Assembly (NCBI GenBank): GCA_964293815.1
Contig: CAXYYC010000031.1
Span: 1 to 29,118 of the forward strand
Reading direction: 5' to 3'
Length of the DNA stretch: 29,118 bases
Source: CTSOIL-112 sp964293815
Lineage (GTDB): Bacteria > Pseudomonadota > Gammaproteobacteria > Burkholderiales > Burkholderiaceae
Position 1 is the first letter of the stretch, and the number at the start of each line of letters is the position of its first letter. The position numbers and the translations under genes were made by a program. Positions 8,250-17,196 of this stretch are shown here, one piece after another. The notes beneath the pieces are model-generated. The model was not told the origin of the DNA and did no database searches. It worked only from the letters and a program-made list of their open reading frames with translations.

Positions 8250-9338
8250 TTACACCTTGCGCTCATACCAATCTTTACTGCGATTAACCCAACGCACCAC
8301 CAGCAGCATCACCGGCACTTCGACCAGTACGCCGACCACGGTCGCCAATGCCGCACCGGATTTGAAACCAAACAGGCTGATCGCCGCCGCGACTGCCAAC
8401 TCAAAAAAATTACTTGCGCCAATCAAGGCCGACGGACACGCGACATTGTGCTTTTCGCCCGCCATGCGATTGAGCCAATACGCCAAGCCCGAATTGAAAA
8501 ACACCTGAATCAAAATCGGCACGGCCAGCATGGCGATAATCAACGGCTGTTCGATAATCGCCTGCCCCTGAAAGGCAAACAGCAAGACCAAGGTCAATAA
8601 CAACGCGACAATCGAATAATGCCCAATGCGGTTCATCGCTGAGTCAAACGCGGTTTGCCCTTTTTTCAACAAAGTCTTGCGCAAGATTTGCGCCAAAATC
8701 ACCGGAACCACGATATACAACACCACCGAGATCAGCAAGGTATCCCACGGCACAGTAATCGCTGACAGACCAAGCAGCAGCCCGACAATCGGCGCAAAGG
8801 CAAAAATCATGATGGTGTCATTCAAAGCCACTTGCGATAGGGTGAACAGCGGTTCGCCGTTGGTCAAGCGGCTCCAGACAAATACCATCGCGGTACAGGG
8901 CGCAGCAGCGAGCAAAATCAAGCCCGCGATATAGCTGTCCAATTGATCGGCAGGCAAATATTCGACAAACACATGACGAATAAAAATCCAGCCGAGCAAA
9001 GCCATCGAAAAGGGTTTGACCAGCCAATTGACAAACAAGGTCACGCCAATCCCACGCCAATGTGATTTAACCTGCCCCAGCGCACCGAAATCAATTTTCA
9101 TCAACATTGGGATAATCATCACCCAAATCAGCACGCCCACAGGTAAATTCACCTGAGCAATTTCCATCGCACCCAATGCGTGAAACACCGATGGCAACCA
9201 CTGCCCCAAAGCCACACCCACAACGATACACAAAGCCACCCAAAGGCTCAGATAGCGCTCAAATACGCTCATGTTTTGGGTAAGTGAATGATGCTCAGCG
9301 CAGGTAACGGCTGCATTTTTAGTCACATTATCAACCAT
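8250..9338 (-). CDS. acr3: Arsenite efflux transporter, ACR3 family
   Basis: ACR3 is an inner-membrane carrier that expels arsenite using the proton motive force. The protein has 362 residues and about ten hydrophobic helices. The helix segment AAPCTAMVFVWSRLTNGEP contains the conserved cysteine needed for transport in this family. The start is placed at the ATG at 9338; a TTG six bases earlier is also in frame. It begins 9 bases after arsC ends, so it is the last gene of the arsR-arsC-acr3 operon. The related ArsB pump is a different family and does not carry this motif. Confidence 0.94.
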   Translation of the reverse strand: MVDNVTKNAAVTCAEHHSLTQNMSVFERYLSLWVALCIVVGVALGQWLPSVFHALGAMEIAQVNLPVGVLIWVMIIPMLMKIDFGALGQVKSHWRGIGVTLFVNWLVKPFSMALLGWIFIRHVFVEYLPADQLDSYIAGLILLAAAPCTAMVFVWSRLTNGEPLFTLSQVALNDTIMIFAFAPIVGLLLGLSAITVPWDTLLISVVLYIVVPVILAQILRKTLLKKGQTAFDSAMNRIGHYSIVALLLTLVLLFAFQGQAIIEQPLIIAMLAVPILIQVFFNSGLAYWLNRMAGEKHNVACPSALIGASNFFELAVAAAISLFGFKSGAALATVVGVLVEVPVMLLVVRWVNRSKDWYERKV

Positions 9339-9347
9339 AATCAACGC

Positions 9348-9884
9348 TCAACTCAGTTTGACCCAACGATCACGAATCGTTTCATGTGCCTCTTCGTGAA
9401 TATTCGCAATCTGACCAACCTCATGGTGAATCGCCGACGCATCAAGCATGTGTAAAGGCAAATTCACAAAAAGATGCACGCGATTCATGATTTGACGAAA
9501 TACTTTGGCAAAATCAGCGCGGCGCTCCTCTTCCGTACCCGACACGCCCGGATCATGAAAACCCCAATGCGCCGTCACCGGCGCACCAAACCACACCGGA
9601 CAGGTCTCACCCGCCGCGTTATCACAGACGGTAATCACGAAATCCAAATGCGGCGCACCTGCACCCGCGAACTCATCCCAGCTTTTACTGCGCAGCGCCT
9701 CCGTCGGATAGCCGACACTTTGCAATTGTTCTATGGCCAGCGGATTCACCCGTCCGGTCGGGCGACTACCGGCGCTAAAGGCTTTGAATCGACCGTGCCC
9801 CATCATATTGATCAGACCTTCTGCCATGACGCTACGCGCAGAATTCCCTGTGCATAAAACCAATACGTTATAAACTTTATCCAT
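9348..9884 (-). CDS. arsC: Arsenate reductase, low-molecular-weight phosphatase type
   Basis: This enzyme reduces arsenate to arsenite, the substrate of the ACR3 pump. The phosphatase-like P-loop CTGNSARS starts at C11, and the resolving cysteines appear in VCDNAAGETCP (C87 and C95). This is the protein-tyrosine-phosphatase-like arsenate reductase class, not the enteric glutaredoxin-dependent class. The length is 178 residues, longer than the S. aureus enzyme because of a C-terminal extension rich in histidine and glutamate. The ATG at 9884 is chosen over codons further upstream because the protein then begins just before the P-loop strand. It overlaps the end of arsR by 8 bases. Confidence 0.92.
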   Translation of the reverse strand: MDKVYNVLVLCTGNSARSVMAEGLINMMGHGRFKAFSAGSRPTGRVNPLAIEQLQSVGYPTEALRSKSWDEFAGAGAPHLDFVITVCDNAAGETCPVWFGAPVTAHWGFHDPGVSGTEEERRADFAKVFRQIMNRVHLFVNLPLHMLDASAIHHEVGQIANIHEEAHETIRDRWVKLS

Positions 9885-10194
9885 TGCCGCATCCTTTTTT
9901 ATTATGATCCAAACCACAGTCCATACCAGCACAGCAGTTCTCTGTTAGAAAATCAATTAAATCTCGCATCAGCTCCGTATTCGCACGATAAATCACAAAC
10001 CGCCCTGATGATTCACTACTGACCAAGCCCGCGTAATTCAACTCTTTCAAGTGAAAAGACAATGATGACGGCGCAATGCCTGTCAACTCACTGATTTTAC
10101 CCGCAGGCAAACCCTCAGCTCCTGATTGAATCAGCAGACGAAATATGCTCAGGCGGGATTCTTGCGCCAGTGCGGATAAATAGGTGCTTGCCAT
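9877..10194 (-). CDS. arsR: Arsenite-responsive repressor, ArsR family
   Basis: ArsR is a dimeric winged-helix repressor released from DNA by arsenite. The helix-turn-helix region (TGIAPSSLSFHLKELNYAGL) and the wing (SGRFVIYRA) are clear. The C-terminal segment has CCAGMDC plus another cysteine, resembling the C-terminal arsenite site described for the Acidithiobacillus ArsR type rather than the CVCDLC site of enteric ArsR. Two starts are possible: ATG at 10206, or ATG at 10194, which has GGAA eight bases upstream. The predicted promoter would start the transcript at about 10206, so the first ATG would be leaderless; I prefer 10194 (105 residues). Confidence 0.93.
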   Translation of the reverse strand: MASTYLSALAQESRLSIFRLLIQSGAEGLPAGKISELTGIAPSSLSFHLKELNYAGLVSSESSGRFVIYRANTELMRDLIDFLTENCCAGMDCGLDHNKKGCGNG

Positions 10195-10204
10195 TTTTGT
10201 TTCC

Positions 10205-10241
10205 ATGTTTCAACTATAATTGAAACATAGAAATAAATCAA
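10205..10241 (-). promoter_or_regulatory. ars promoter with ArsR operator palindrome
   Basis: A perfect inverted repeat (ATGTTTCAA, six bases, TTGAAACAT) spans 10205-10228. On the minus strand a -35 TTGATT (10236-10241) and a -10 TATAGT (10213-10218) are separated by exactly 17 bases, and the palindrome covers the -10 box and the start of transcription. This is the expected place for an ArsR operator giving autoregulation. On the plus strand the same palindrome contains TATAAT, so divergent activity is possible. Confidence 0.75.
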
Positions 10242-10382
10242 GCATGATAAAACCCTATCCTGTTGATTACATTTTTTTATTTAAAATCACACAGTTAGTA
10301 TGTGCGAATGCTCATGAAGCCGTTATAATTATACAAATTCTAAAAAACGATTCACCAATGAATCACAACTGGGAGGAAAGTA

Positions 10383-10841
10383 ATGAAAAAGATTCATTCT
10401 ACATGGGTTGGGCTGATGTTATTCACCGCGTCATTGAGTGCTATGTCGCAGGAAAATATCCGCAGCATCAATTATGAAGGGGTTAATGTCCGAGAAAAGG
10501 CGGGCACATCGCATCAAGTGCTGTGGCGCGTGTCCAAACATTTCCCTTTTCAAGTCATTTCACAGCAAAGCGGCTGGTCGCGCGTTAAGGATTTTGAAGG
10601 CGACACCGGCTGGGTTTCTTCCCGCTATCTCAGCGACACGCCCACCGTCATTGTGAAAAACACCATCGCCAATCTGCGCGAGCAGCCCAATCGTACGGCA
10701 AAAAAGCTCGGTTCTGCGAAATACGGTGATGTATTTCTACTCAAACAAGTGCAAAAAGAATGGGTGCAAGTCACGCTGGATAACGGACAATCCGCATGGA
10801 TTCACCGCCCGTTGGTATGGGGTGCATTGAACCAAAAATGA
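10383..10841 (+). CDS. Secreted protein with two bacterial SH3 domains
   Basis: The protein has 152 residues. A signal peptide is visible (MKK, hydrophobic residues about 8-20, likely cleavage near AMS-Q at 22/23). Two bacterial SH3-like domains follow at about 29-84 and 90-148, each with the NVREKAG / NLREQPN type motif and a GWV or AWI segment. Such proteins lie in the periplasm or at the cell wall and often bind peptidoglycan or assist its enzymes; no catalytic domain is present. The ribosome site GGGAGGAAAG (10371-10380) is the best in the window. A TATAAT at 10324-10329 may be its -10 box, and a small hairpin (GATTCA/TGAATC, 10349-10364) lies in the leader. Its exact role is unknown. Confidence 0.88.
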   Translation: MKKIHSTWVGLMLFTASLSAMSQENIRSINYEGVNVREKAGTSHQVLWRVSKHFPFQVISQQSGWSRVKDFEGDTGWVSSRYLSDTPTVIVKNTIANLREQPNRTAKKLGSAKYGDVFLLKQVQKEWVQVTLDNGQSAWIHRPLVWGALNQK

Positions 10842-10885
10842 GCATGGGTCGCGCCAGTGGAGCCATTGTAGCGACCTCTGTCCAA

Positions 10886-10915
10886 TAAAAATGGCTGAAC
10901 AATCAGCCATTTTTA
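10886..10915. terminator. Bidirectional terminator between the SH3 gene and glmS
   Basis: A perfect 13-base stem (TAAAAATGGCTGA / TCAGCCATTTTTA) with the loop ACAA sits between two convergent genes. The AT-rich base of the stem gives a T-run on both strands, so it should end transcription of both the SH3 gene and glmS. Confidence 0.88.
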
Positions 10916-10954
10916 TCACTAATCAATCATCCATTTAATTAAGGATTAAGTGAT

Positions 10955-12793
10955 TTATTCAACCGTCACCGATTTGGCCAAATTGCGTGGCTTATCCACA
11001 TCGGTACCACGCGCAACCGCGGTGTGATACGACAGCAACTGCACGGGAATGGTATGTACGATTGGCGAGAGTACGCCGACATGGCGCGGTGCGCGAATCA
11101 CATGCACACCTTCGCTTTCGCTAAAACCGCTGTCCAGATCGGTGAATACAAATATCTCACCACCACGCGCACTGACTTCCTGCATATTCGCTTTGACCTT
11201 ATCGAGCAAGGTATCGTTCGGCGCAATCACCACCACCGGCATATTCTCATCAACCAAAGCCAGAGGACCGTGTTTCAATTCACCGGCTGGGTAGGCTTCG
11301 GCATGGATGTAGGTGATTTCTTTGAGTTTTAATGCGCCTTCCAGCGCGATTGGGTAGTGAATACCGCGCCCCAAAAACAGTGCGTCGGTTTTTTGCGCAA
11401 AGGCTTGCGCCCATGTGACAATCTGCGGTTCCAAGTTCAATACATGTTGAATACTGCCCGGCAACTGGCGCAGTTCATCCATGTATTGCTGCTCATTCTC
11501 TGCGCTCACGTGCCCACGCAATTTGCCCAAAGTCACCGCCAAGCCAAACAGAGCGACCAACTGCGTGGTAAAGGCTTTGGTTGAGGCCACGCCGATTTCC
11601 GCACCAGCGCGCGTATAGAGCACGAGTTTGCTTTCGCGCGGCAAAGCGGACTCCATGACGTTACAAATCGACAGGCTGTGCGTTTGCCCCTGCACGTGTG
11701 CGTATTTGAGCGCCTCCATGGTATCGAGCGTTTCGCCCGATTGCGAAATGGTGATGACCAATTCGTTCGGATCGGCAATCACTTTGCGGTAACGGTATTC
11801 GCTGGCGATCTCAACATCGGTTCGTAATTTGGCAATGTCTTCGAGCCAGTATTTCGCCGTCAGTCCGGCATAGTAGGACGTACCGCAGGCGAGAATTTTA
11901 ATACCGGTGATATTTTGAAAGACCTCGCGCGCATTTTGACCAAAGTTTTCCGGCTCAAAGCCGCCATCCACAAACACTTCTGCGGTATCGGCCACGGCTT
12001 TTGGCTGTTCGTGGATTTCTTTTTGCATGAAGTGGCTGTACGGCCCTAATTCCAATGAGGCCAAAGACAATTCCGATACCTTGATATTGCGCGAAATATC
12101 ATCACCATTCTTGTCGATATGACGCTCAATCCCCTGCGCGGAGAATTGAATGATATCGCCGTCATCCAAGTACATCACGCGGCGGGTAAATGCAATCACC
12201 GCTGAAACGTCAGAGGCTACAAAGGTTTCCTCATCGCCCAATGCGACCAACAGCGGGCAGCCCATGCGTGCCGCAACCATCTGCTGTGGATTGTCCTGCG
12301 CCATAACCGCAATCGCATAGGCACCGTGAAAGCGTTTGGCCGCAGTTTGTACCGCCTCAAACAATTTTCCGCCATTGTCACGATATTCATGATTGATGCT
12401 GTGCGCGATGACCTCAGTATCGGTTTGCGACTCAAAGGCGTAACCCAAAGCCTGCAAACGCTCGCGTTCCGCTTCAAAATTTTCAATAATGCCGTTGTGC
12501 ACCACAGCGATCATGCCACCGGAAATGTGCGGATGCGCATTCGGCTCGGTCACGCCGCCATGCGTCGCCCAGCGCGTATGGCCAATGCCGATATGGCCAA
12601 ACAGACCCTTATCCTTGGCCGCCGCTTCCATCAATGCCACACGCCCGACTCGGCGCACGCGATTGATTTTGCCGTCAATATTGACCGCAATCCCTGAAGA
12701 ATCATACCCCCGATATTCTAACCGCTTCAGACCGTCGGTTAAAAAATCGACCACATTGTGATGCGCCCGAATGGCGCCTACGATACCGCACAT
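10955..12793 (-). CDS. glmS: Glucosamine-6-phosphate synthase (GlmS)
   Basis: GlmS makes glucosamine-6-phosphate from fructose-6-phosphate and glutamine, the first committed step to UDP-GlcNAc, peptidoglycan and lipopolysaccharide. It is complete at 612 residues. The N-terminal nucleophile is C2 (MCGIVGAI), the glutaminase domain carries RLEYRGYDSSGIA and HTRWATHG, two SIS sugar-isomerase domains follow, and the C-terminus ends in LAKSVTVE as usual. AAGGA lies about 8 bases before the ATG. It is the last gene of the minus-strand group glmU, response regulator, sensor kinase, glmS, but a 257-base gap separates it from the kinase. Confidence 0.97.
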   Translation of the reverse strand: MCGIVGAIRAHHNVVDFLTDGLKRLEYRGYDSSGIAVNIDGKINRVRRVGRVALMEAAAKDKGLFGHIGIGHTRWATHGGVTEPNAHPHISGGMIAVVHNGIIENFEAERERLQALGYAFESQTDTEVIAHSINHEYRDNGGKLFEAVQTAAKRFHGAYAIAVMAQDNPQQMVAARMGCPLLVALGDEETFVASDVSAVIAFTRRVMYLDDGDIIQFSAQGIERHIDKNGDDISRNIKVSELSLASLELGPYSHFMQKEIHEQPKAVADTAEVFVDGGFEPENFGQNAREVFQNITGIKILACGTSYYAGLTAKYWLEDIAKLRTDVEIASEYRYRKVIADPNELVITISQSGETLDTMEALKYAHVQGQTHSLSICNVMESALPRESKLVLYTRAGAEIGVASTKAFTTQLVALFGLAVTLGKLRGHVSAENEQQYMDELRQLPGSIQHVLNLEPQIVTWAQAFAQKTDALFLGRGIHYPIALEGALKLKEITYIHAEAYPAGELKHGPLALVDENMPVVVIAPNDTLLDKVKANMQEVSARGGEIFVFTDLDSGFSESEGVHVIRAPRHVGVLSPIVHTIPVQLLSYHTAVARGTDVDKPRNLAKSVTVE

Positions 12794-13013
12794 AGTTGTT
12801 CCTTAGTATCAAAGTTAAAAATAAAAACATGAAGTTCGACTCTCGAAATTCATGCATGAACGATTCTGAGCATTGCCGACGCATTCTCAGAACCACCGTA
12901 GCAAAGATGATTCACCACAGTTCATCATCTTCGCAGGGATTCAAAACCAGTCAGTACCGCGCATTCACATATGACTATACGCACCCATCTGTTTGAATAC
13001 AGCGATTATATGC
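12794..13013 (-). promoter_or_regulatory. glmS upstream region with structured leader
   Basis: The 257-base gap before glmS is unusually long for this gene-dense strand. On the minus strand a TATAAT (13005-13010) is a possible -10 box, though no good -35 box stands at the right distance. Downstream lie four inverted repeats: 12901-12911 with 12924-12934 (one mismatch), 12864-12870 with 12886-12892, the 12-base palindrome TTCATGCATGAA (12849-12860), and TTCGA/TCGAA (12835-12847). The transcript would have a leader of roughly 200 bases. I do not recognise a known riboswitch or the Gram-positive glmS ribozyme. Confidence 0.45.
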
Positions 13014-13050
13014 TGTAAACGCAATAGATCATACCAAATACGGTACGCAT

Positions 13051-14811
13051 TTATCGCGTATGTAACACCGTGTTGAGATACGCACGCAAACGCACCGGAC
13101 TTAATGGTTTATACACAATTTGAACGTTATGCTGACGCACTGCTTGAGCCAATTCCGATGTGGTGTCACCGGTAATCAAGATGCAAATGGGTGGGGAATC
13201 CGCTTGAACCGCTCGCGCTTTAATCAACACATCCAGTCCCGTTTCGTCCGACAAGCCCAAATGAAAATCGGACAGAATCACGTCAAAAGCACCCTCTTCG
13301 ACCACCAATTCACGGAACATATCACTGGACAAAACCACCGACACATTAAGCCCCCAACTACCCAACAATTCAGCCAAATAATCCACCGCGGTCTCATCAT
13401 CATCCAAAATGGCAATGCGTTTACCACTGAGGTAGTCACCAATCGCTTCGCGCTCTTTATGCCGCACCTCTTGCGCAGCAGGCTGAGGGACAGCGTGGGT
13501 CACAATACCAAAGCAACTGCCTTTGCTCGGCACAGATTGCACAAACAATTGCATTTCCAAAAGTTTAGCCATACGCTCAGAAATTGCCAAACCCAAGCCA
13601 ACACCCCCTTTGACCCGCTGTTGCGCGTATTCCAAACGCTGATATTCCTGAAAAATCTGTTTGGCCTTCTCGGTCGGAACCCCTGTACCCGTATCAATCA
13701 CCATGATTTTCACTTGATGATTGGCACCACGACGCACGCCCAGAAGGATTTTTCCATGTTCGGTATAGCGCACCGCATTACTGATGAAATTGCTCAAAAT
13801 ACTGTGCAACATGCCTTCGTCCGAACGAACCCACACCTTGCTTGGCACAATCACCAGTGTCAAATCCTTTTGTCGCGCCGTTTCTTCAAACTCAACCTGA
13901 ATGCGCTCAAATATTCGTTGCAGCGGAATGAGTTGCAAATCTGGCTTGACCACACCGGCGTCCAAGCGGGATAAATTCAGCATCGCGTTAAACGATGTGC
14001 TCAATGAATCAATGGCCTGCTCAATTTTACCCAATGTCGTTGAAACCTCGGGCTGACTATTTTTCCTTTGCGCATCACTGGTTAATAAAGCCAAAGCGTG
14101 CAACGGCTGGCGTAAGTCATGGCTGGCGGCTGAGAGATAACGCGATTGCGCCAGATTGGCTTGCTCAAGCGCGACATTTTTTTGTTTCAGCGCATCCACC
14201 AATTCGGTATTCAGATTTTTAACCCGAAACAAGTCAAACAATTGCCGATTGAGCACGCGCAAAAACATGAGTTCAGCCAAACTTAACAAATAAACCTGTA
14301 GCAGCAAACGCTCAAAGAACTCTTCTTTTTTGGTTGACAATAGGAATGTGATAAACACAAGCAAAACAAACAGATTGATAATCGCAACCCGTTGAAACCG
14401 GCCAACCATCGCAATAGAAATCACCACCACCATCGCCTGAATGATGATGAACTGCTGTAGGACAACCTCGTCGCCTTCCTGCACCAGCTCATAGAAATAA
14501 GCGCACCACCAAAGCATCCAGATCAAGCCTATGAAAACAACCCGTTTTATGCCTTCATTGATTGAAGGCGCGGCAAATTGACCGACCTGACGCGCATAGG
14601 CATAAAAGTGCGCAATCATAGCAAAGCCCAATGCCCATGCGCCCAAAATCAGATGGGCAGTAAACGTCAGATGATCAAAAAAAAGTAGGGTACATATCAC
14701 GTACCCTATAAAATTCATCCAGACAAAACCTGCCGTATTATGTAAATACGCTTCAATATGATATTCGTATAACTCATGCTCTTCTGAAGTCAGGAGAAAG
14801 TGCCAATTCAT
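13051..14811 (-). CDS. Hybrid sensor histidine kinase with six membrane helices and a C-terminal receiver
   Basis: The protein has 586 residues. Residues about 29-185 form roughly six membrane helices with no obvious periplasmic domain. A short coiled linker leads to the HisKA domain with the phosphorylated histidine H231 in ASHDLRQPLHAL. The ATPase domain has the N box around 341-345, DTGTGVP (373-379) and GGVGLGLAI (402-410). A receiver domain with acidic DDDE (470-473) and the acceptor D515 (SDFHLG) ends the protein. No Hpt domain is present, so either it phosphorylates its neighbour directly and the receiver is modulatory, or a separate Hpt protein exists. It follows the response regulator by 29 bases and probably works with it. 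The signal is unknown; membrane state or a small hydrophobic ligand is possible given the lack of an outer domain. Confidence 0.92.
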   Translation of the reverse strand: MNWHFLLTSEEHELYEYHIEAYLHNTAGFVWMNFIGYVICTLLFFDHLTFTAHLILGAWALGFAMIAHFYAYARQVGQFAAPSINEGIKRVVFIGLIWMLWWCAYFYELVQEGDEVVLQQFIIIQAMVVVISIAMVGRFQRVAIINLFVLLVFITFLLSTKKEEFFERLLLQVYLLSLAELMFLRVLNRQLFDLFRVKNLNTELVDALKQKNVALEQANLAQSRYLSAASHDLRQPLHALALLTSDAQRKNSQPEVSTTLGKIEQAIDSLSTSFNAMLNLSRLDAGVVKPDLQLIPLQRIFERIQVEFEETARQKDLTLVIVPSKVWVRSDEGMLHSILSNFISNAVRYTEHGKILLGVRRGANHQVKIMVIDTGTGVPTEKAKQIFQEYQRLEYAQQRVKGGVGLGLAISERMAKLLEMQLFVQSVPSKGSCFGIVTHAVPQPAAQEVRHKEREAIGDYLSGKRIAILDDDETAVDYLAELLGSWGLNVSVVLSSDMFRELVVEEGAFDVILSDFHLGLSDETGLDVLIKARAVQADSPPICILITGDTTSELAQAVRQHNVQIVYKPLSPVRLRAYLNTVLHTR

Positions 14812-14840
14812 AAGCCTTGATACCTATCAATCCGACAATC

Positions 14841-15533
14841 TTACAAACTGCTCATAGAGCGGTATTGCCCCAACAAATCTGGATTCTCATGCACCAAATG
14901 AATCGCTTGTGTACGCGAGTGCACGCCCAAAGCGCGCAAAATACCGACCACATGGCTTTTTACTGTACCGATGGTTGCGCCAACGGTTTCGCTGATCTCC
15001 TGATTCGAGCAGCCTTTGGTAATCAAATACAAAACTTCCTGCTGACGCGGCGTCAATTGTGAACCTGCGCCTTCACGCGAACGATCGGCACGCACCCGTT
15101 TACGTTCCGTGGCTGGATTCATGGCCGCCGTCAACAATTCGGGGGGGATATACACACCGCCCGATAGAATCAAACGCACGGCAGAGACCAAAACCTCGGC
15201 TTTGGCATTTTTAATGATAAAGCCAGAAATATTCTGACGATAAGCCGCCTGAATCAAATGAATATCATCCGTACCCGACAAAACGGCCAATGGCACACTC
15301 GGGAAGCGCTCTCGCACACGATCAAGTGCTGTCAAACCTTGTGCATCCGGCAAAGTCAAATCCAACAAAACCAAATCCAAATCATCCTGATGACGATCGA
15401 TCACCTCCAATGTGCCTTCCAAAGTTTCCGCTTCCAGCACCTGACATTTGCCGTTTAACGCATCATCCAAAATCAGCTTGAGACCAGAGCGAACCAAGCC
15501 GTGGTCATCAACAATCAAAATTTTATAATCCAT
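14841..15533 (-). CDS. Response regulator, NarL/LuxR type
   Basis: The protein has 230 residues. A receiver domain (residues 1-120) carries D9-D10, the phosphate acceptor D58 (LLDLTLPD) and the conserved K108. A LuxR-type helix-turn-helix follows at about 158-215 (LTPRQQEVLYLITKGCSNQE and IGTVKSHVVGIL). The start at 15533 is chosen because GGAG lies six bases before it and the protein then begins with the receiver strand DYKILIVDDH. It lies 62 bases after glmU and 29 before the sensor kinase, so it is very probably the kinase's partner. Its targets are unknown; the neighbouring glm genes are natural candidates. Confidence 0.93.
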   Translation of the reverse strand: MDYKILIVDDHGLVRSGLKLILDDALNGKCQVLEAETLEGTLEVIDRHQDDLDLVLLDLTLPDAQGLTALDRVRERFPSVPLAVLSGTDDIHLIQAAYRQNISGFIIKNAKAEVLVSAVRLILSGGVYIPPELLTAAMNPATERKRVRADRSREGAGSQLTPRQQEVLYLITKGCSNQEISETVGATIGTVKSHVVGILRALGVHSRTQAIHLVHENPDLLGQYRSMSSL

Positions 15534-15595
15534 TTCCCTCTCCATTTTATTTATACACACAAATTGCTTTAAAAATAAACATAACTACTTAAAAA

Positions 15596-16969
15596 TTAAT
15601 TCTTTGGTTTCTTCTCAGGCCGTTTCCAGCCTTCAATCGTGACCTGTCGCCCACGCGCCAAACTGAGTTGATTGGGTGGCGCATCCTTGGTGATGGTTGA
15701 ACCCGCACCAATCGTCGCACCCTCACCAATGGTCACCGGCGCCACCAATTGACTATCCGAGCCAATGAATGCACCATCACCGATAATGGTTTGATATTTG
15801 TTCACACCATCATAATTACAGGTAATCACACCGGCGCCAATATTAACACTTTTTCCGACTGTCGCATCGCCGACATAGGCTAAATGATTGACCTTGGAAC
15901 CAGTACCCAGTACGGTTTTCTTGATTTCAACGAAGTTACCAATGTGCGTGCGATCAGCCAAAACTGCGTCGGGACGCAAGCGCGCAAACGGTCCGATTTT
16001 CGCATCTTCACCGACAGTCGCGCCATCAATATGTGTAAATGGCGCGACTTGCGTGCCTTTGGCGATCTGCGCATTGCGAATCACACAGTTGGCGCCAATC
16101 TGTACGCCATCACCCAACTGAACCTGTCCTTCAAACACACAATTAACGTCAATCGACACATCCATACCACACACCAGTTTGCCACGCACGTCAATTCGTG
16201 CCGGATCGCTCAGACCAACGCCTTGCTCCAGTAGTTGTTGAGCAATCTGTCCCTGATAAATACGTTCGAGTTGCGCCAATTGCGCCTTGCTGTTCACGCC
16301 CAGCGTTTCCCACTCGGCAGAGGGCTGCTCGGTCGCGACCTGCAAACCATCCGCCACCGCCATCGCAATCACGTCGGTCAGGTAATATTCACCCTGTGCA
16401 TTTTGATTGGACAGTTGCGATAACCAGCGTTTGAGTGCCGGTGTCGGCGCCACCAAAATGCCTGTATTGACCTCATGGATGGCCAATTCATCCGCCGAGG
16501 CATCTTTTTGTTCCACAATCTTGCACACATGGCCTTGTGCATCACGCACAATTCGACCATAACCGGTCGGATTGTCCAAATTCACAGTAAGCAAAGCCAT
16601 ACTCCGCTCGTTGACCTGCGACACCAATCGACGCAGGGTCTCCAATTGGGTCAGCGGTACATCACCGTACAACACCAAAGTCGGCGCATCATCGGCCAAA
16701 TGCGCCGCCGCCAGTTGCACCGCATGGCCAGTACCCAACTGCGGGTTTTGCTCCACAAACACCACATTGTTTTCGCCCTCACCAACCGATTGACGAACCT
16801 GTTCCGCCTCATGACCGATCACCACGCACAAACGGCTTGCGCCCAAACTTTGAGCGCTGTTCAGCACATGATTGAGCAAGGTATCACCCGCCAACGGGTG
16901 CAATACCTTGGGTTTGTTTGAGCGCATCCGCGTGCCTTTACCGGCCGCGAGAACCACTACATTGAGCAT
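15596..16969 (-). CDS. glmU: Bifunctional UDP-N-acetylglucosamine pyrophosphorylase / glucosamine-1-phosphate acetyltransferase (GlmU)
   Basis: GlmU acetylates glucosamine-1-phosphate and then joins it to UTP, giving UDP-GlcNAc for cell wall and lipopolysaccharide. It is complete at 457 residues. The N-terminal uridyltransferase motif LAAGKGTRM is at residues 7-15. The C-terminal part from about residue 255 is a left-handed beta-helix of hexapeptide repeats with the acetyltransferase segment NFVEIKKTVLG and HLAYVGDA. GGGAG precedes the ATG. It is the first gene of the minus-strand group ending in glmS. Confidence 0.97.
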   Translation of the reverse strand: MLNVVVLAAGKGTRMRSNKPKVLHPLAGDTLLNHVLNSAQSLGASRLCVVIGHEAEQVRQSVGEGENNVVFVEQNPQLGTGHAVQLAAAHLADDAPTLVLYGDVPLTQLETLRRLVSQVNERSMALLTVNLDNPTGYGRIVRDAQGHVCKIVEQKDASADELAIHEVNTGILVAPTPALKRWLSQLSNQNAQGEYYLTDVIAMAVADGLQVATEQPSAEWETLGVNSKAQLAQLERIYQGQIAQQLLEQGVGLSDPARIDVRGKLVCGMDVSIDVNCVFEGQVQLGDGVQIGANCVIRNAQIAKGTQVAPFTHIDGATVGEDAKIGPFARLRPDAVLADRTHIGNFVEIKKTVLGTGSKVNHLAYVGDATVGKSVNIGAGVITCNYDGVNKYQTIIGDGAFIGSDSQLVAPVTIGEGATIGAGSTITKDAPPNQLSLARGRQVTIEGWKRPEKKPKN

Positions 16970-17196
16970 ATAAAACTCCCATCTATTGTCTTGCTGAATT
17001 AAATTTTAAACCTTAATGCACATATAATTTTATAGTTTAGCACAATCAAATCGGCTGATTTCAGCTTTTTTCAAACGCTGTCACGGTATAGACACACTCA
17101 CTGACTGATGACTTCATTTTGTTATTAGCATTGTGTCATTTTACCGAAAAATAAAACCCACACGAAAATTAGGGACATATTTTTTCATGCAGCATA
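16970..17196 (-). promoter_or_regulatory. glmU upstream region
   Basis: The 227-base gap between the end of ubiB and the start of glmU is AT-rich. On the minus strand TTGATT (17044-17049) and TATATG (17021-17026) are 17 bases apart, a plausible but imperfect promoter that would leave a leader of about 45 bases. No clear terminator for ubiB could be seen. Confidence 0.35.

Noticed and set aside
12794..13050. glmS ribozyme
   Set aside because: The known ribozyme is from Gram-positive bacteria, and the hairpins here do not resemble its pseudoknotted core.
13120..13974. A 284-residue plus-strand frame inside the sensor kinase gene
   Set aside because: It lies wholly antisense to well-conserved kinase and receiver domains and is rich in His, Gln and Asn as shadow frames are here.
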